Shown piece by piece: positions 35,085-48,200 of a stretch of DNA of 64,000 nt. The notes under the pieces were generated by a model. That model searched no databases and had not been told where the DNA came from. It worked only from the letters and a program-made list of their open reading frames with translations. The position numbers and the translations under genes were made by a program. The first letter of the stretch is position 1, and each line of letters opens with the position of its first letter. Location of the stretch: contig JABMCL010003269.1 of assembly GCA_018857735.1 (NCBI GenBank), positions 52,767 through 116,766 of the forward strand, given 5' to 3'. The stretch is from Alviniconcha marisindica. Its lineage: Eukaryota > Mollusca > Gastropoda > Provannidae.

Positions 35085-35712
35085 TGTACATTGTGTTTGT
35101 GTTATTGTACACTGTATGTCACTCTGTCAGTGTTCTGTTGGGTATGGACATCATTCAATAATTTACATGTTATTGTACACTGTATGTCACTCTGTCAATG
35201 TTCTTTCATGTGTGGATGTCATTCAATCTTTGACAGAGTGCATCTGTACATTGTGTTTGTATTATTGTACACTGTATGTCACTCTGTCAATGTTCTGTTG
35301 GGTATGGACATCATTCAATAATTTACATGTTATTGTACACTGTATGTCACTCTGTCAATGTTCTTTCATGTGTGGATGTCATTCAATCTTTGACATATCT
35401 TTTACAAGTTATTATTTTGGACATATCTAAAAGATGTGGTGTGAGAGCGTGAGAGAAAGCGAGAGACAGTATCAACAGCCTCTCATAGATGCCATCAGAA
35501 AAGAAGATGTAAACAATCAATGGAAGTAGCAGGTCGGAAATAGGCAGCCTCTCATTTTCTCTCACGTTCTCACACACATCTTTCAGTGACGTCCAAAATA
35601 ATAACATGTAAAAGATACATAAAAAATTGAATGACGTCCACACATGAAAGAATATTGACAGAGCAACACGCAGAGTACAATAACACAAACACAATGTGCA
35701 GATGTACTAAGT
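35085..35712. mobile_element. Second large foldback with duplicated outer arm
   Basis: The arm at 35235-35465 is the reverse complement of 35555-35712, sharing ACATTGTGTTTGTGTTATTG, TTCTTTCATGTGTGGA and TTATTATTTTGGAC at roughly 85-90% identity. The centre lies near 35500. The left outer part is also tandemly duplicated (about 168 bp, 35075-35395), each copy holding two 80-bp subunits around CACTGTATGTCACTCTGTCA. No coding capacity. Confidence 0.75.
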
Positions 35713-36277
35713 TACATCATGTATGACTTTGCTTCATCATCCTCATCCTGAAGTAACCCTGTGTGGTTGACGGGATGATGGGGGGGGGGGGGGGGGGGGG
35801 GGGGACAAAAACAGCAACAACAACCAGGACATGACACTATGACTAATGTCAAACATTGGTGGCAGTTTATTATGTAGTTGTTTCCTTTGGATCTATTGAC
35901 CACATCCTACACAAACAATGCTTGACTTTTGCTGGTGCTCTAGCACCAGCAAGCCTTGAATGAGTGAAAGCCACCTTAGAAATCAAGCTAAAGTGATCTT
36001 AAAAGAGGGACAGTCCTTGGTGAGTGGTTCATTTATATAGATGAATGTGCAGTATACAGTACAACTTTATTGCCAAGTGTCAGCACAACTGCACTAGGAA
36101 TGTTTTGTGGTGCCAGGTACACTCATCACACATTCACGCCAATCATAAAACTTCATTAAATTACAACAGCAGCAAACAATCATCCCAGTAAGAAATCATG
36201 TATGAAGTGTTTCAGAGAAATTGGTCTTAAGAGGGTGGTCTTTCATCAGGGATTCCACTGTATTGCCAACGGTCACC
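35713..36277. other. Upstream flank of LIPT2
   Basis: A poly-G run occupies 35780-35805. A tight hairpin GCTGGTGCTCTAGCACCAGC lies at 35931-35950. No clear core promoter motif is seen, and whether the LIPT2 mRNA has an upstream noncoding exon is unknown. Confidence 0.4.
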
Positions 36278-36481
36278 ATGACAGCATCCAACCGTGTGGT
36301 TCATGCGATCAATTTGGGACGCATGGGGTTCCTTAAGGCCTACGACATACAGCTGCGCTATGCTCGTGACCACCTGGATTATCTGGCAGGGCGACGGCGC
36401 ATTGAGGGGCGTAACATTCTCCTCCTTGTGGAACACAACCCTGTTTTCACTGTGGGCATTCGAACCCATAGCTATGATAAG
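36278..36481 (+). CDS. LIPT2: LIPT2 exon 1
   Basis: It has 68 codons ending in phase 0 at AAG, followed by a GTGAGG donor. It encodes the N-terminal strand and helix (NLGRMGFLKAYDIQ) and the VEHNPVFTVGIRTH segment that lines the substrate pocket in LipB proteins. The first ten residues are not a convincing mitochondrial presequence; the longer start at 36221 adds a short stretch with two Arg. Confidence 0.9.
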
Positions 36482-39176
36482 GTGAGGAACTTTGGCTTGC
36501 ATCAGGGTCCTGCATTGAGATTGTGGTACATGTCCGTGCATGGTGAGATACTGGCTGAAGTCAAATGACTCCTCAACCTCTTTATGGTGTGATCAAAAGC
36601 TTGTGAGAGAAGTGGAGGGTCTTGGAGCTCAATGCAGAACCCTCTATATCAGTACAGTAGCTGTGCTTATTGGCTGCTTCCTGCCCTGCTACATATAGGG
36701 CAGGATCAGCCCACTGTGTGCAGTTGTGCCAGTGTCGGTATCCATGTCCACGTGTATAGCTGAGTTTAACTTCATGTAGATATCCACATGCTCATTGTGC
36801 TTGGCAAAGATGATGGAAAAGGGGGCTGGAACTGGTCCCACTGTGCACAAAACATGGGTTGCAATTGGTAGGGTCGAGGTCACAGATGAGGCTCATAACA
36901 TATAATCAAAATATATCTTATGAACTTCTGATCCTTTTGCCACCAAACTTTGTTCAGTGGTTGCAGCACAAGCACAATCCTAATAGAAAGACCGCTTTGC
37001 TGTGTTCAAGGTCAAGGTCAAAGTGAAGGTACAACAGTTTGTTGAAACTTGAATATTTTTCCAGACAGTATCTTCTGAACTATTTAACTTGTTGTAGCCA
37101 AACTTAGTATGGTGATGCATCATCATGGGCCAGAGTGTCTTGGTAAAAAATGTTGGGCTATTGTTTATGTCAAGGTCATGTTACAGGCTTGTATAATCAA
37201 AATGTGATCATTTGTACTGTATCTTCAGAACTGCTGATCCTTTTGCAACCAGACATGTTTTGGTGGAACATCATCATAAACTAGAATATTCTGTGAAAAG
37301 ATCATGTTGTTGCCTGCAAGGTAAAGGTCACAGTGACAGTTCAAAACTTCGTTGAGTGTTTTTTTTAGTTAGTTTTTTTTAGCCCTATATTTTCTGTACC
37401 ACTGATATCTTTGCAACAATATTCAGTCCATGGGCCAGATGTCTTGCAGCTGCTGTTCAGTGTTCAGTGTTAACTGTTATTTTACCCTGAATTCTGTGCA
37501 TGGGATTAATGAAGTATTTAAAATTAAATTAAAAGATTTGATGTTCTCACTTTTTTGAGGAGCTTCCAACCCCTCCCCCCCCACCCCCACCCCCCCACCC
37601 CCAAGATTTTTTTGTTTTTTTTCCCCTCAAAATTCTGCAAACATTCATAAAGTTTTTGTGACACCATGTGTGATTCTCATGCAGATTCGGTTTGTACTCA
37701 TTTGGCAACAAATGTCTCTCATCCCTTTACTTTCAGCTGCCTCATTAGTTTTCTTGATTCACAAATCTGTTGTACTTTACAGTCTGCTTTGTTTTGTTGA
37801 TGATGAATAATGCAAACTGGACTGCGGGTTTTCTTTTTCTTTCTCAAAAGCACTGGTAGGTTTCAGCATCAGAGACTTTTCGTCCGGCATACCAGGGCTG
37901 GACCATTGCATATGCTTCAGTTATTTAGTTCTTGGATTTGTACATCTCATCAACTACACAATGTCGCGTCAGGATGAACAACAGTCACGGTTTCTTCACA
38001 CCAGGTTGAAACACAAGGCACCAAAACGCTAGTAAAAAGCTGACTCACTGTTCTAAACAGAACACAATCAATAGTAAGCACACCCCAGCCAAATCAGTCA
38101 ATAATTAGCCCATCTTATTGTGTACAACTGTGTACAACTGCAAAAGATACTTCCTGACAGTTTCCTTGGCATGTATTTAGTACAAAGTTGAAGCACAACT
38201 GATCAGATCACAGGTATGTCCAAATCACCTTTTTGAGGCATAGTAACATGTTTTGGTGCCTATTTATATTCCACAGGCACTGACAATGGGAACCTGTTTA
38301 AATTGCTTGTGACTATGATCAAGGTGACCTGTTGTATTTCGCAGGCAAACGTGGGAAACCGCTTCAGCCAAAACTAGCGCATATGAAAAGTAGGGAGAGG
38401 ATTTGGAAAAATGAAGGTGAATGGACCGGGGAGGTGGAAATTAGGACAAGGAAAACATTTGTGGCAGTAACGAAGCATACATGGCTGTATTCTGACCTAC
38501 TCCATGTTATCAAGAGAACATTCATCAGCTCTGGGTTTTTCACAGAGGGGACCTTAAGATTTCTGTGTCTGCAGTACCCCAATACGAAGACACCCTTAAG
38601 ACAGAAATGGAAAGTTGCACAGACACAAAGAGTGACAGTTGACTTGCAAACAGCCTGAACTGTGTACTTTGATAGTCAAGGTACTCAAATATATGTAGTC
38701 AAATCCCCTGGGGGCGAAGGGGGTGGTGGCTTAGGTTGGTTCATGGTCTAATTAGTTTTGTTTTGTTTCAATACTTTTTCAGTGTTCTGTTTGGTTTTTA
38801 ATACTTCATTTGTCCCATGTGAAAAATGTGGGTGTTTTCTTATTGTTGTTAAAAACTGCCCTGCGGAGTGTACTGTGTGAACATGCGTGTTGCATTGATC
38901 GAAACAGTTTCTAGCTTGTACCAGGCAGGCTACTTCATGATTTTTATCCCCTTGATCTGATCTTCAAGGTGGAGTAGAGTGTGTGGCTGATGTAAGACAA
39001 ACACTGATGCAAAAGTGCTGTGTTAGGTTACCCTATGTTGTGGCAGCGTGTGTCATGGTGACTTGTATGATGCAATAGTGGGTTTGAAAAACACTGAACT
39101 ATAGCTGTATTTATATAGGTCAGTGGTTAAACAGAATAGAAACTTTGGAGTACTTGGCATGCACGCATGCATGCAT

Positions 39177-39251
<75 letters not shown>

Positions 39252-42200
39252 CAACACACACACACACAGTTTGCACTGAACAAAGGACTAACTCAACTGA
39301 ATAAATATGGTAAAGTGATTTGGCAGCCATAGCTGAAGTGTCAGACAAGTGCTCCGGATGAAACCCAACACAAAGCAACGGTGGTGTTAACCGAATTTTG
39401 ACATTGTAAAACACGATCGAAATCAGGATGTATTGTGAGGGTCGTTGAAGCGTAAATCCATTTTTATTCAGGACTCTTTGCCATAGACGCTCAACTTCCT
39501 TGAGTTTTTACACCCCGGGGGTGGGGTGGGGGGGGTGGGGTAGGGGGTGGGGGGGTAGGGGGGTGGGGGGGGGGGGGTAGGGGTGGGGGGGGGAGGGGGG
39601 GGGGGGGGGGAATTACCATGTCTGTCTGTCCATGTAACTAGGTTTAATCTGGATGATATTTTCTGAGTGCCTCAACCTTTTCTAACCGTATTATAAAAAT
39701 ATGACTGTTTCTGCTGTATCTTCTTAACTGCTGATCCTTTTGCATCCACACTTGTTTTTATAAGTGAAAGTTGTCTTGTGAAGAGATCAGCTGGCTGTGT
39801 GAAAGATTTAAGGTGACAGAGAAGGTTCAAAACATCATTGAGTATCTAATTATGTCAGGCCTATATTTTCTGCACCTCTGATGTTTCTGCAGCTGAACTA
39901 GGTGTGTTGATTTGTTTGGGCATAAAAAACAGCAACAAAATAAAGTTACATTTACCAGACCAAGTGCAAACACATTGGGGATATACTGACAATAACACTG
40001 ATTTACAGTATATAGGTACACAACAGGGGGTATTTTGCCACACAAGGCAGTAAACCTTGTTTTAGTTTAGATGAAGAAAGATGTATTTATGGCATGTCAT
40101 TCTTATAACATTGATACTGTTAGTGTTATATGCCACTAGAGCACAGACATTTTAGGAAAAACAAAAAATTGCAGCTGATGCCCACACAGTCAGACATTCA
40201 TGGAAAATCAACTATTCCAAATGAATAACTGTACCACTCAGTAGTAGTGGTAGTAACAATAATACTATGCTTCATTTGCTGCTTCTTGGTTAGAGCAGAT
40301 ACTTCACTGATAAGAACAGTTTGTAGCCTACACTACTGGCACCTGAAGGTGTGCAGTTGCAAACCAGACCACCATCAAGTGTGCAAAATAATAATGGTGG
40401 TGTGAAAAACAGTGAAAAATGAGATGGGGAGCTAAACCACTTATCTGTTTTTGTCTTGTCCAGTGCTTGTCCTAATCAATAGTGTTCTTCTGAACCTTTC
40501 ATGCATTTGGATCTTGTTTTAGAATGCTAGCAGTCATTCTTGTTTCAATTTTTGCATTTGGATCTTGTTTTAGAATGCTAGCAGTCATTCTTGTTTCAAT
40601 TTTTGCATTTGGATCTTGTTTTAGAATGCTAGCAGTCATTCTTGTTTAAATTTTTGTATTTCTCTTATTGACTGAGGCTGATTGAACTTCATTACACAAG
40701 GAGGAAGATTTAGGCACAAACATCTGTTTGGCAACCTCACCTTGAGACAAACTGCAAAGCACTCAGATTGTTTCATGTTGTTGTGTTTTCGTTGGGGGGG
40801 GGGGGGGGGGTTAAGGGTGGAGAGGAGACTTGTGCAAAATCATCTAACTACAAGTTACAATCACGATTAAAAGGAATACAAACTTTGTTTCATGACTTAA
40901 AGGGGAAACCTAGATGGAAAGGAGAGAGGGGTGAACTAGAGAAAGGCCCCGGTAAAAACTGCTAACTGAACACAGTTATAGCAGGCAGAAGATCCAGACT
41001 GCATCAGTGTAGAGTGACATGGAAACGCCGGTCCTTTTCTCAACAGGCAGAGGAGAAGCGACTGAAGGAGCTGGGTGCTGAATTTTACCGCACCAACCGT
41101 GGCGGCCTCATCACCTTTCACGGTCCGGGCCAGCTGGTTGCCTACCCCATCCTCAACCTGCGCCAGTTCCACCCCAGCATAAAGCGCTACATTGCCACCC
41201 TCCAGTCCACTATCATTAACACGTGCCGCCGCCTGGGTGTTGAGACTCACACCAACGAACACACTGGCGTCTGGACGGAAGATCGCAAAATCGCTGCCAT
41301 TGGTAAGTCTTGGGTGCTGACTAGCCTGTGCCGCTGGTTCCATCAGTTTGCCCTGAGGTGACCCTGTGCAGTTGACAGGATGTAAGAATCCACTTTACTA
41401 ACTAACACGTCTAACTCAGTAGCCTGTGCCACTGGTCCTGTAGTAGTTGGGGATGCTGCTAGCCTGTGCCACTGATTCTGTAGTAGTCTGGGATGCTGAC
41501 TAGCCCATGCCACTAGTCCTGTAGTAGTCTGGGATGCTGCTAGCCTGTGCAATTGATCCCATCAGAATAGTGTGGGATACTGACTAGCTTGTGCCACTGG
41601 TCCCATCAGAATAGTGTGAAATGATGACTAGCCTGTGCCACTGGTCCCATCAGATTAGTCTGGGATGCTGACTAGCCTATGCCACTGGTCCCAACAGTAG
41701 TGGGTGATGCTGACTAACCGGTGCCACTAGTGCTGTCAGAGTAGTGGGAGATGCTGACTAGCCTGTGCCACTTGTCCCATCAGTAGTCTGGGGCGCTGAC
41801 AGCCTGTGACACTGCCAGTTGGTACCCTGTGTATTAGTTGTGAAGCAGTTTAAGCCCCCAAACTGGAGTTTGTAAGAGGGAAAGCTTCTGGTAGAGGAAT
41901 GGTCCCTATTATTGTATCTAAATATTTGAAATAAGATTAAATGACTGTGTTGGGTTTGGTATATTCATCAGTATTTTGCCGGGTTTTGTTTTGTTGTTCT
42001 TGAGTTTTGGTGTGCTGTTTTCATAAAGCTTGTGTTTTGCATGTGTGGTGTGTTTTTTTCATAGTTTTTGTGTCGGGTTTGTTACTTTCATAGGTCTCAA
42101 TGCGTATGCTGACAGTAGTCTTAGCATCTTGTGTAAGAAGAAAGCCTCTCTTCTTTTAAAGCTGACCATTAGAGTACAAACCTGAATGTTAGTGTACAAT

Positions 42201-45200
42201 AGTTGTGGAAAACAATGAAACACTCTGGTACGACCAAACAGCCAGGAATATTTAGTTGTTACAAAAACATTGTCAGTTCTCGGTTAAGTTATCACAATGA
42301 AAGCATTCCAGTATTACGGGGTATGCCGTTCCTTGCCAGTAAGACCCGCAGTGGCATTGTGATGGTACATACCTGTCTTTGTGGTTATCGATGTCTCACT
42401 CTACAAGAGTCAAGGATTAAGTGTCATGAATTGCCTGACTCACAAAGAATGTGATGGTGCAGTTATGGTCGTGTTCTGCAACCAGTGAGGCATTCAGTCA
42501 GAGAGGATAATAAATGGGAAGTGACACAAGGTAACTCAGGTTTGTTTTCTTCACACGCCATCTGTGGTAAGTTATGCTTCATCATTGTGTGACTGACACA
42601 TTTGATGGCCACTTGATGATTAAGAAGAAGACCTGTCATTAACATCATTTTTTTTACTATCTACACTTCTTTTTCATTCGATGTGACCCAAATAATAGCC
42701 ATGGAGAATTTGCTCGCCCCGCGTTGTCACCGATTGCAGGGTCTGCATGCTCATTCACGCATGCTCTAGGTCCTGGAGTAGTGATGTGACACTGCAGGCA
42801 ATCATGATGTTGGTGATCTTGAAGTGTCATTGCTGCCTAGCGTTAAGAAACTTAACAACTTATCTGTCCCTGTAATCTGTTCCACAAGCCTCCATAACCA
42901 CCTGCTGTGAGATGGCCCATGACTAGATATGATAAAAGCTGCTTTATGCACTGTATGGCTCACGGATGAAAGATCACACTGTGATGAGACTGTCCCCTTT
43001 TAAGACCACTTTTCAAAACTTCCTTTCATACTTCCATCAATCCAGTGTAAATAAACACCATAGCAAGGACCATGCTTGTTTGTAGACCACATTCACTCAA
43101 GATTTTAGACTACTTTTGATGGAGCTTTTAAACCAGTTTTGCTGGTGTTTTTAGGCCACTTTGTCCGGGGTTTCTAGGGTGGTGTGAAAAGAGGATTCCA
43201 CATTGTTATTACGTCATCTCTAAAGCTTCCGTACAAGGCTTACAGTCAACAGGTAAAGATATAAGTGCAATAAGTTCAGACTTCTCCCTTCCCCTCTTCT
43301 GAGCTCTGGAGGTGCTTGCAGCTGTGCCAAGCGCACCGTGCTTTGTCTCTACACAAGTGCCTGTGCCTTGTTTTTACACAAGTGTCTGTGCCTTGTGTCT
43401 ACACAAGTGCCTTTGCCTTGTCTTTACTCAAGTGTCTGTGCCAAGCGCACCGTGCTTTGTCTCTTCATAAGTATCAAATGATACACCACCTGAGAACTTC
43501 TCACTGCAGTGTGCCTTGTTTCTACACAAGTGCCTGTGCCATGTCTCTACACAAGTGTCTGTGCCTTCTCTTTACACAAATGTCTGTGCCTTGTCTCTAC
43601 ACAAGTGACTGTGCCTTGTTTCTGCACAAGTGCCTGTGCATTGTCTCTACACAAGTGCCTGTGCCTTGTTTTTACACAAGTGCCTGTGCCTTGTTTTTAC
43701 ACAAGTGCCTGTGCCTTGTTTTTACACAAGTGTCTGTGCCTTGTCTCTACTCAAGTGTCTGTGCTATGTCTCTGCACAAGTGCCTGTGCCTTGTTTTTAC
43801 ACAAGTGTCTGTGCGATGTCTCTACAAAAAGTGTCAAATGATACACCACCTGAGAACTTCTCCCTGCAGTGTGCCTTGTTTCTACACAAGTGCCTGTGCC
43901 TTGTCTACACAAGTGCCTGTGCCTTGTTTTTACACAAGTGTCTGTGCCTTGTCTCTACACAAGTGTCTGTGCCTTGTTTTTACACAAGTGTCTGTGCCTT
44001 GTCTCTACACAAGTGCCTGTGCCTTGTCTTTACTCAAGTGTCTGTGCCAAGTGCACTGTGCTTTTTCTCTACATAAGTGTCAAATGATTCACCACCTGAG
44101 AATTTCTCCCTGCAGTGTGCCTTGTTTCTACACAAGTGCCTGTGCCTTGTCTTTCACAAGTCTGTGCCTTGTCTCTACACAAGTGCCTATGCCTTGTTTT
44201 TACACAGGTGTCTGTGCCTTGTCTCTACACAAGTGCCTGTGCCTTGTCTTTACACAAGTGTCTGTGCCTTCTTTTTACACAATTGTCTGTGCCTTGTCTC
44301 TACACAAGTGTCTGTACCTTGTCTCTACACAAGTGCCTGTGCCTTGTTTTTACACAAGTGTCTGTGCCTTGTCTTACACAAGTGCCTGTGCCTTGTCTTT
44401 ACACAAGTGTCTGTGCCTTGTTTTACACAAGTGTCTGTGCCTTGTCTCTACACAAGTGCTGTGCCTTGTTTTTACACAAGTGTCTGTGCCTTGTCTCACA
44501 AGTGCCTGTGCCTTGTTTTTACACAAGTGTCTGTGCCTTGTCTCTACACAAGTGCTGTGCCTTGTCTCTACACAAGTGCCTGTGCCTTGTCTCTACACAA
44601 GTGCCTGTGCCTTGTGCCTGTGCTTTTACACAAGTGTCTGTGCCTTGTCTCTACACAAGTGTCTGTGCCTTGTCTCTACACAAGTGCCTGTGCTCTTGTC
44701 TCTACACAAGTGCCTGTGCCTTGTCTCTACACAAGTGTCTGTGCCTTGTCTCTACACAAGTGTCTGTGCCTTGTCTCTACACAAGAGCCTGTGCCTTGTT
44801 TTTACACATGTGCCTGTGCCTTGTCTCTACACAAGTACCTGTGCCTTGTTTCTACACAAATGCCTGTGCCTTGTGCCTTATCTCTACACAAGTGTCTGTG
44901 CCTTGTCTCTACACAAGTGTCTGTGCCTTGTTTTTACACAAATGTCTGTGCCTTGTCTTTACACAAGTGTCTGTGCCTTGTCTCTACACAAGTGCCTGTG
45001 CCTTGTCTCTACACAAGTGTCTGTGCCTTGTCTCTACACAAGTGCCTGTGCCTTATCTCTACACAAGTGTCTGTGCCTTGTCTCTACACAAGTGCCTGTG
45101 CCTTGTCTACACAAGTGTCTGTGCCTTGTCTACACAAGTGTCTGTGCCTTGTTTTTACACAAGTGTCTGTACCTTGTCTCTACACAAGTGTCTGTACCTT

Positions 45201-48200
45201 GTCTCTACACAAGTGTCTGTGCCTTGTGCCTTGTCTTTACACAAATGTCTGTGCCTTATCTCTACACAAGTGTCTGTGCCTTGTCTACACAAGTGCCTGT
45301 GCCTTGTTTTTACACAAGTGTCTGTGCCTTGTCTCTACACAAGTGTCTGTGCCTTGTCTCTACACAAGTGCCTGTGCCTTGTCTCTACACAAGTGTCTGT
45401 GCCTTGTCTCTACACAAGTGTCTGTGCCTTGTCTCTACACAAAACTTCCACGCCAAAACTATGCATGTTCACAGCGCCAGATACACAGTGCATACATGTA
45501 AGCTCTTGCAAGCTAAAAACTACCAAAGGGTACTCATACAAGTAAAGTACAAACAGCCCTACCCACCCATCCCTTCCGAGAAACGAAACTGTACATAGTA
45601 GTTAAATGTGGAAATATATACAGAGTTACAAATAATGATAACAGAAGCACATGGCGTCTCAGTAATAACTACTCTTCTTTTTTCTTTTTTTTAAATCCTG
45701 TGTCACCGACATAATAATCATAAGTGGTGTGATTGCCAGGAGGTGAAGAGACTGTGATGCAGGGTCTGGTTTAGTGCATGGGTGAGTTTTATAATGACCC
45801 ACTGACTCAGTTAGCTTCTGTTTTTGCTGCAGCTTTTGTAAAAACGTTCTGCTTCAGTGCAAAAGGATGTAGGGAGATTTGTTTGTGCCGAGGAATTGTC
45901 TTGATGATGTTCCATTCATACAGTGTATTAACGAAGTGTACACAGCAATACAAGCCATGTATAAATGGTTGTAAGTTAAATTTAGTAAGGTACCTATAGT
46001 TGTAAATGAAGTTTTACAATGTAGCAGTCCCATTCATGCAGTGTAAATTAGGTCACACACATGCACACACATAAATGCACACACATATGGCTGCCAGCAT
46101 CCTGCACATGCAACTTACAAATCATGCACGCTAGCAACACCAGTCACAGTCTGTCACGTGCAGTCACTTGAAAACATAATTTGTGTTGCATGCATTATGG
46201 ACTGGTTAGAAACAGCTGTGGTTTGCACATTTTTCTTTTTTTAAATATCAGCCTTTCTGGTTTTCGTTTGGGTGGTTGTTTAGGAGAAATGGCATTTGTG
46301 TACAGAACGCTAACTACAACCATCATGGTTAACTGGGCATTAAAAACCAGTTATCTATCTGTCTGCAAAACTAGACTGAATCGGCAGCTGTTTAATGAAT
46401 GGTTTCATTTGTTTAATTATGGCTCGGTGCTTTCCATGCCCTGTATGTAGACGAATATGTAAACCAACAGCTGGTAAACTCAATGCAGTTGTTCGTGCAA
46501 GATCAATAAGTCATCTAATCTTTTGCTGTTCCACGGTTATTGAAACGTGTGTTTGTCACTTCAAGTGCACTCAACATGTTTAGATTACACAGAGCCCGTC
46601 TAACACAGTCAAGTACAGTGGTGCATGCCCAAAGTGACATGTGCGATCTAAACATGTACGCAGACAGGCCAGTTAGTGTGTGTGACCTTCAGACTGACAG
46701 CAGGCTTTACTGTCTCACATGATGCTCCACCCCTCCCCCCCTCCCTCCCCCCAGTTGCATGCATGTATTGGTGTCCTGTATCCTAATCTGATGATAGCCT
46801 GTCTGGTTTTATGTGGATAGAACAAATGGTGTTTATAGCATGCAAGGTACACCTATCTGTTTTTATAAAGTATTATCATTATGAAGATCGGACCAGGTCT
46901 TTATGATATATCATTTATAAGACCAGAAACAAACATGACCATGGTAAAATTGGGGTTCTTTGCCACAGCTGCTAAACCAGTGTGATAGTCTGGTAAGAAA
47001 CCCCCTAAATACGAACACTACGTAGGAACAGATAGTCTGGTAAGAAACCCCCAATACTATCCACTACTTAAGAACAGATAGTCTGGTAAGAAACCCCAAA
47101 TACTACCACTACTAGGAAGTATCTGGTAAGAAACCCCAAATACTACCACTACGTAGGAACAGATAGTCTGGTAAGAAACCCCAATACTACCACTACTTAA
47201 GAACAGATAGTCTGGTAAGAAACCCCAAATACTACCACTACTAAGGAACAGATAGTCTGGTAAGAAACCCCCAATACTACCACTACTTAGGAACAGATAG
47301 TCTGGTAAGAAACCCCCAATACTACCACTACTTAGGAACATATAGTCTGGTAAGAAACCCCAAATACTACCACTACTTAGGAACAGATAGTCTGGTAAGA
47401 AACCCCCAATACTACCACTACTTAGGAACATATAGTCTGGTAAGAAACCCCAAATACTACCACTACTTAGGAACAGATAGTCTGGTAAGAAACCCCAAAT
47501 ACTACCACTACTAAGGAACAGTTTCATTGCACCTTACCCAGCTGCCCAAAGCAGTTTAGAATCTGAAGAAAAAAATACATCATGATTAAAAACCATAAAA
47601 TGTAGACTCACAAAAGTTTCAAACATGGACAACTACAAGGATATATGCACCAACGTATCCCAACATATACAAGGACCAACCATGGACTCGCACAAACAAA
47701 TGAAACAACTGAGGTTTACTGGACAGTTTTAGAAAAAAGATGGGGTTTCAACTGTGATTTGAGTGAGGAGTATGCTTTAGAGTGGCAGGTAGGTAAAGAA
47801 GGGGAGATTATTCCCAGTTACAGGACCCTGGTAGGAGAACGATCTTTCAAAATAAAAGATAATGGAACTTCAAGCGATACGCTAGGGATGGTAGCTCCAA
47901 GGCGCAGCTTTTTCTCCATTGGGCACTGTCCATGCTTCGTGTCTGTTGACAGGTGTGCGCGGAAGTCGCTACATCACAACGCACGGCATTTCCCTGAACT
48001 GCGACACAGACCTGGCCTGGTACGAACACATCGTGCCGTGCGGCATCGAAGGCAAGGGCGTGACCAGCCTCACCCAGGAGCGGCAGAAACCCACGCCCAT
48101 CAAGAAGGTCATCACCCATTTCCTCTCCGCCTTTGAGGAGGAGTTTGATTGCGAGATGGAGCTGTGCATGTTTGACTCTGACGACGCCACTCTGCTGTGT

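Larger units (their letters stand above)
36482..41046 (+). other. LIPT2 intron 1
   Basis: A 4,565-bp intron from GTGAGG to CAACAG. It holds two CAAGGTCA arrays, a dispersed repeat (38260-38560), a CA run (39179-39270), a G-rich block (39515-39612), the short foldback copy and a 53-bp triplicate. No further exon seen. Confidence 0.8.

Noticed and set aside
36227..36541. 104-codon minus-strand frame over LIPT2 exon 1
   Set aside because: Antisense shadow of a clearly conserved exon.
38332..38658. 108-codon plus-strand frame in LIPT2 intron 1
   Set aside because: Most of it is a dispersed repeat also found at 57975-58240, where the frame is broken.
43316..45598. A 760-codon Cys/Leu-rich open frame and its 474-476-codon companions
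   Set aside because: It is a 25-bp minisatellite without stops in any plus frame, lying inside LIPT2 intron 2.
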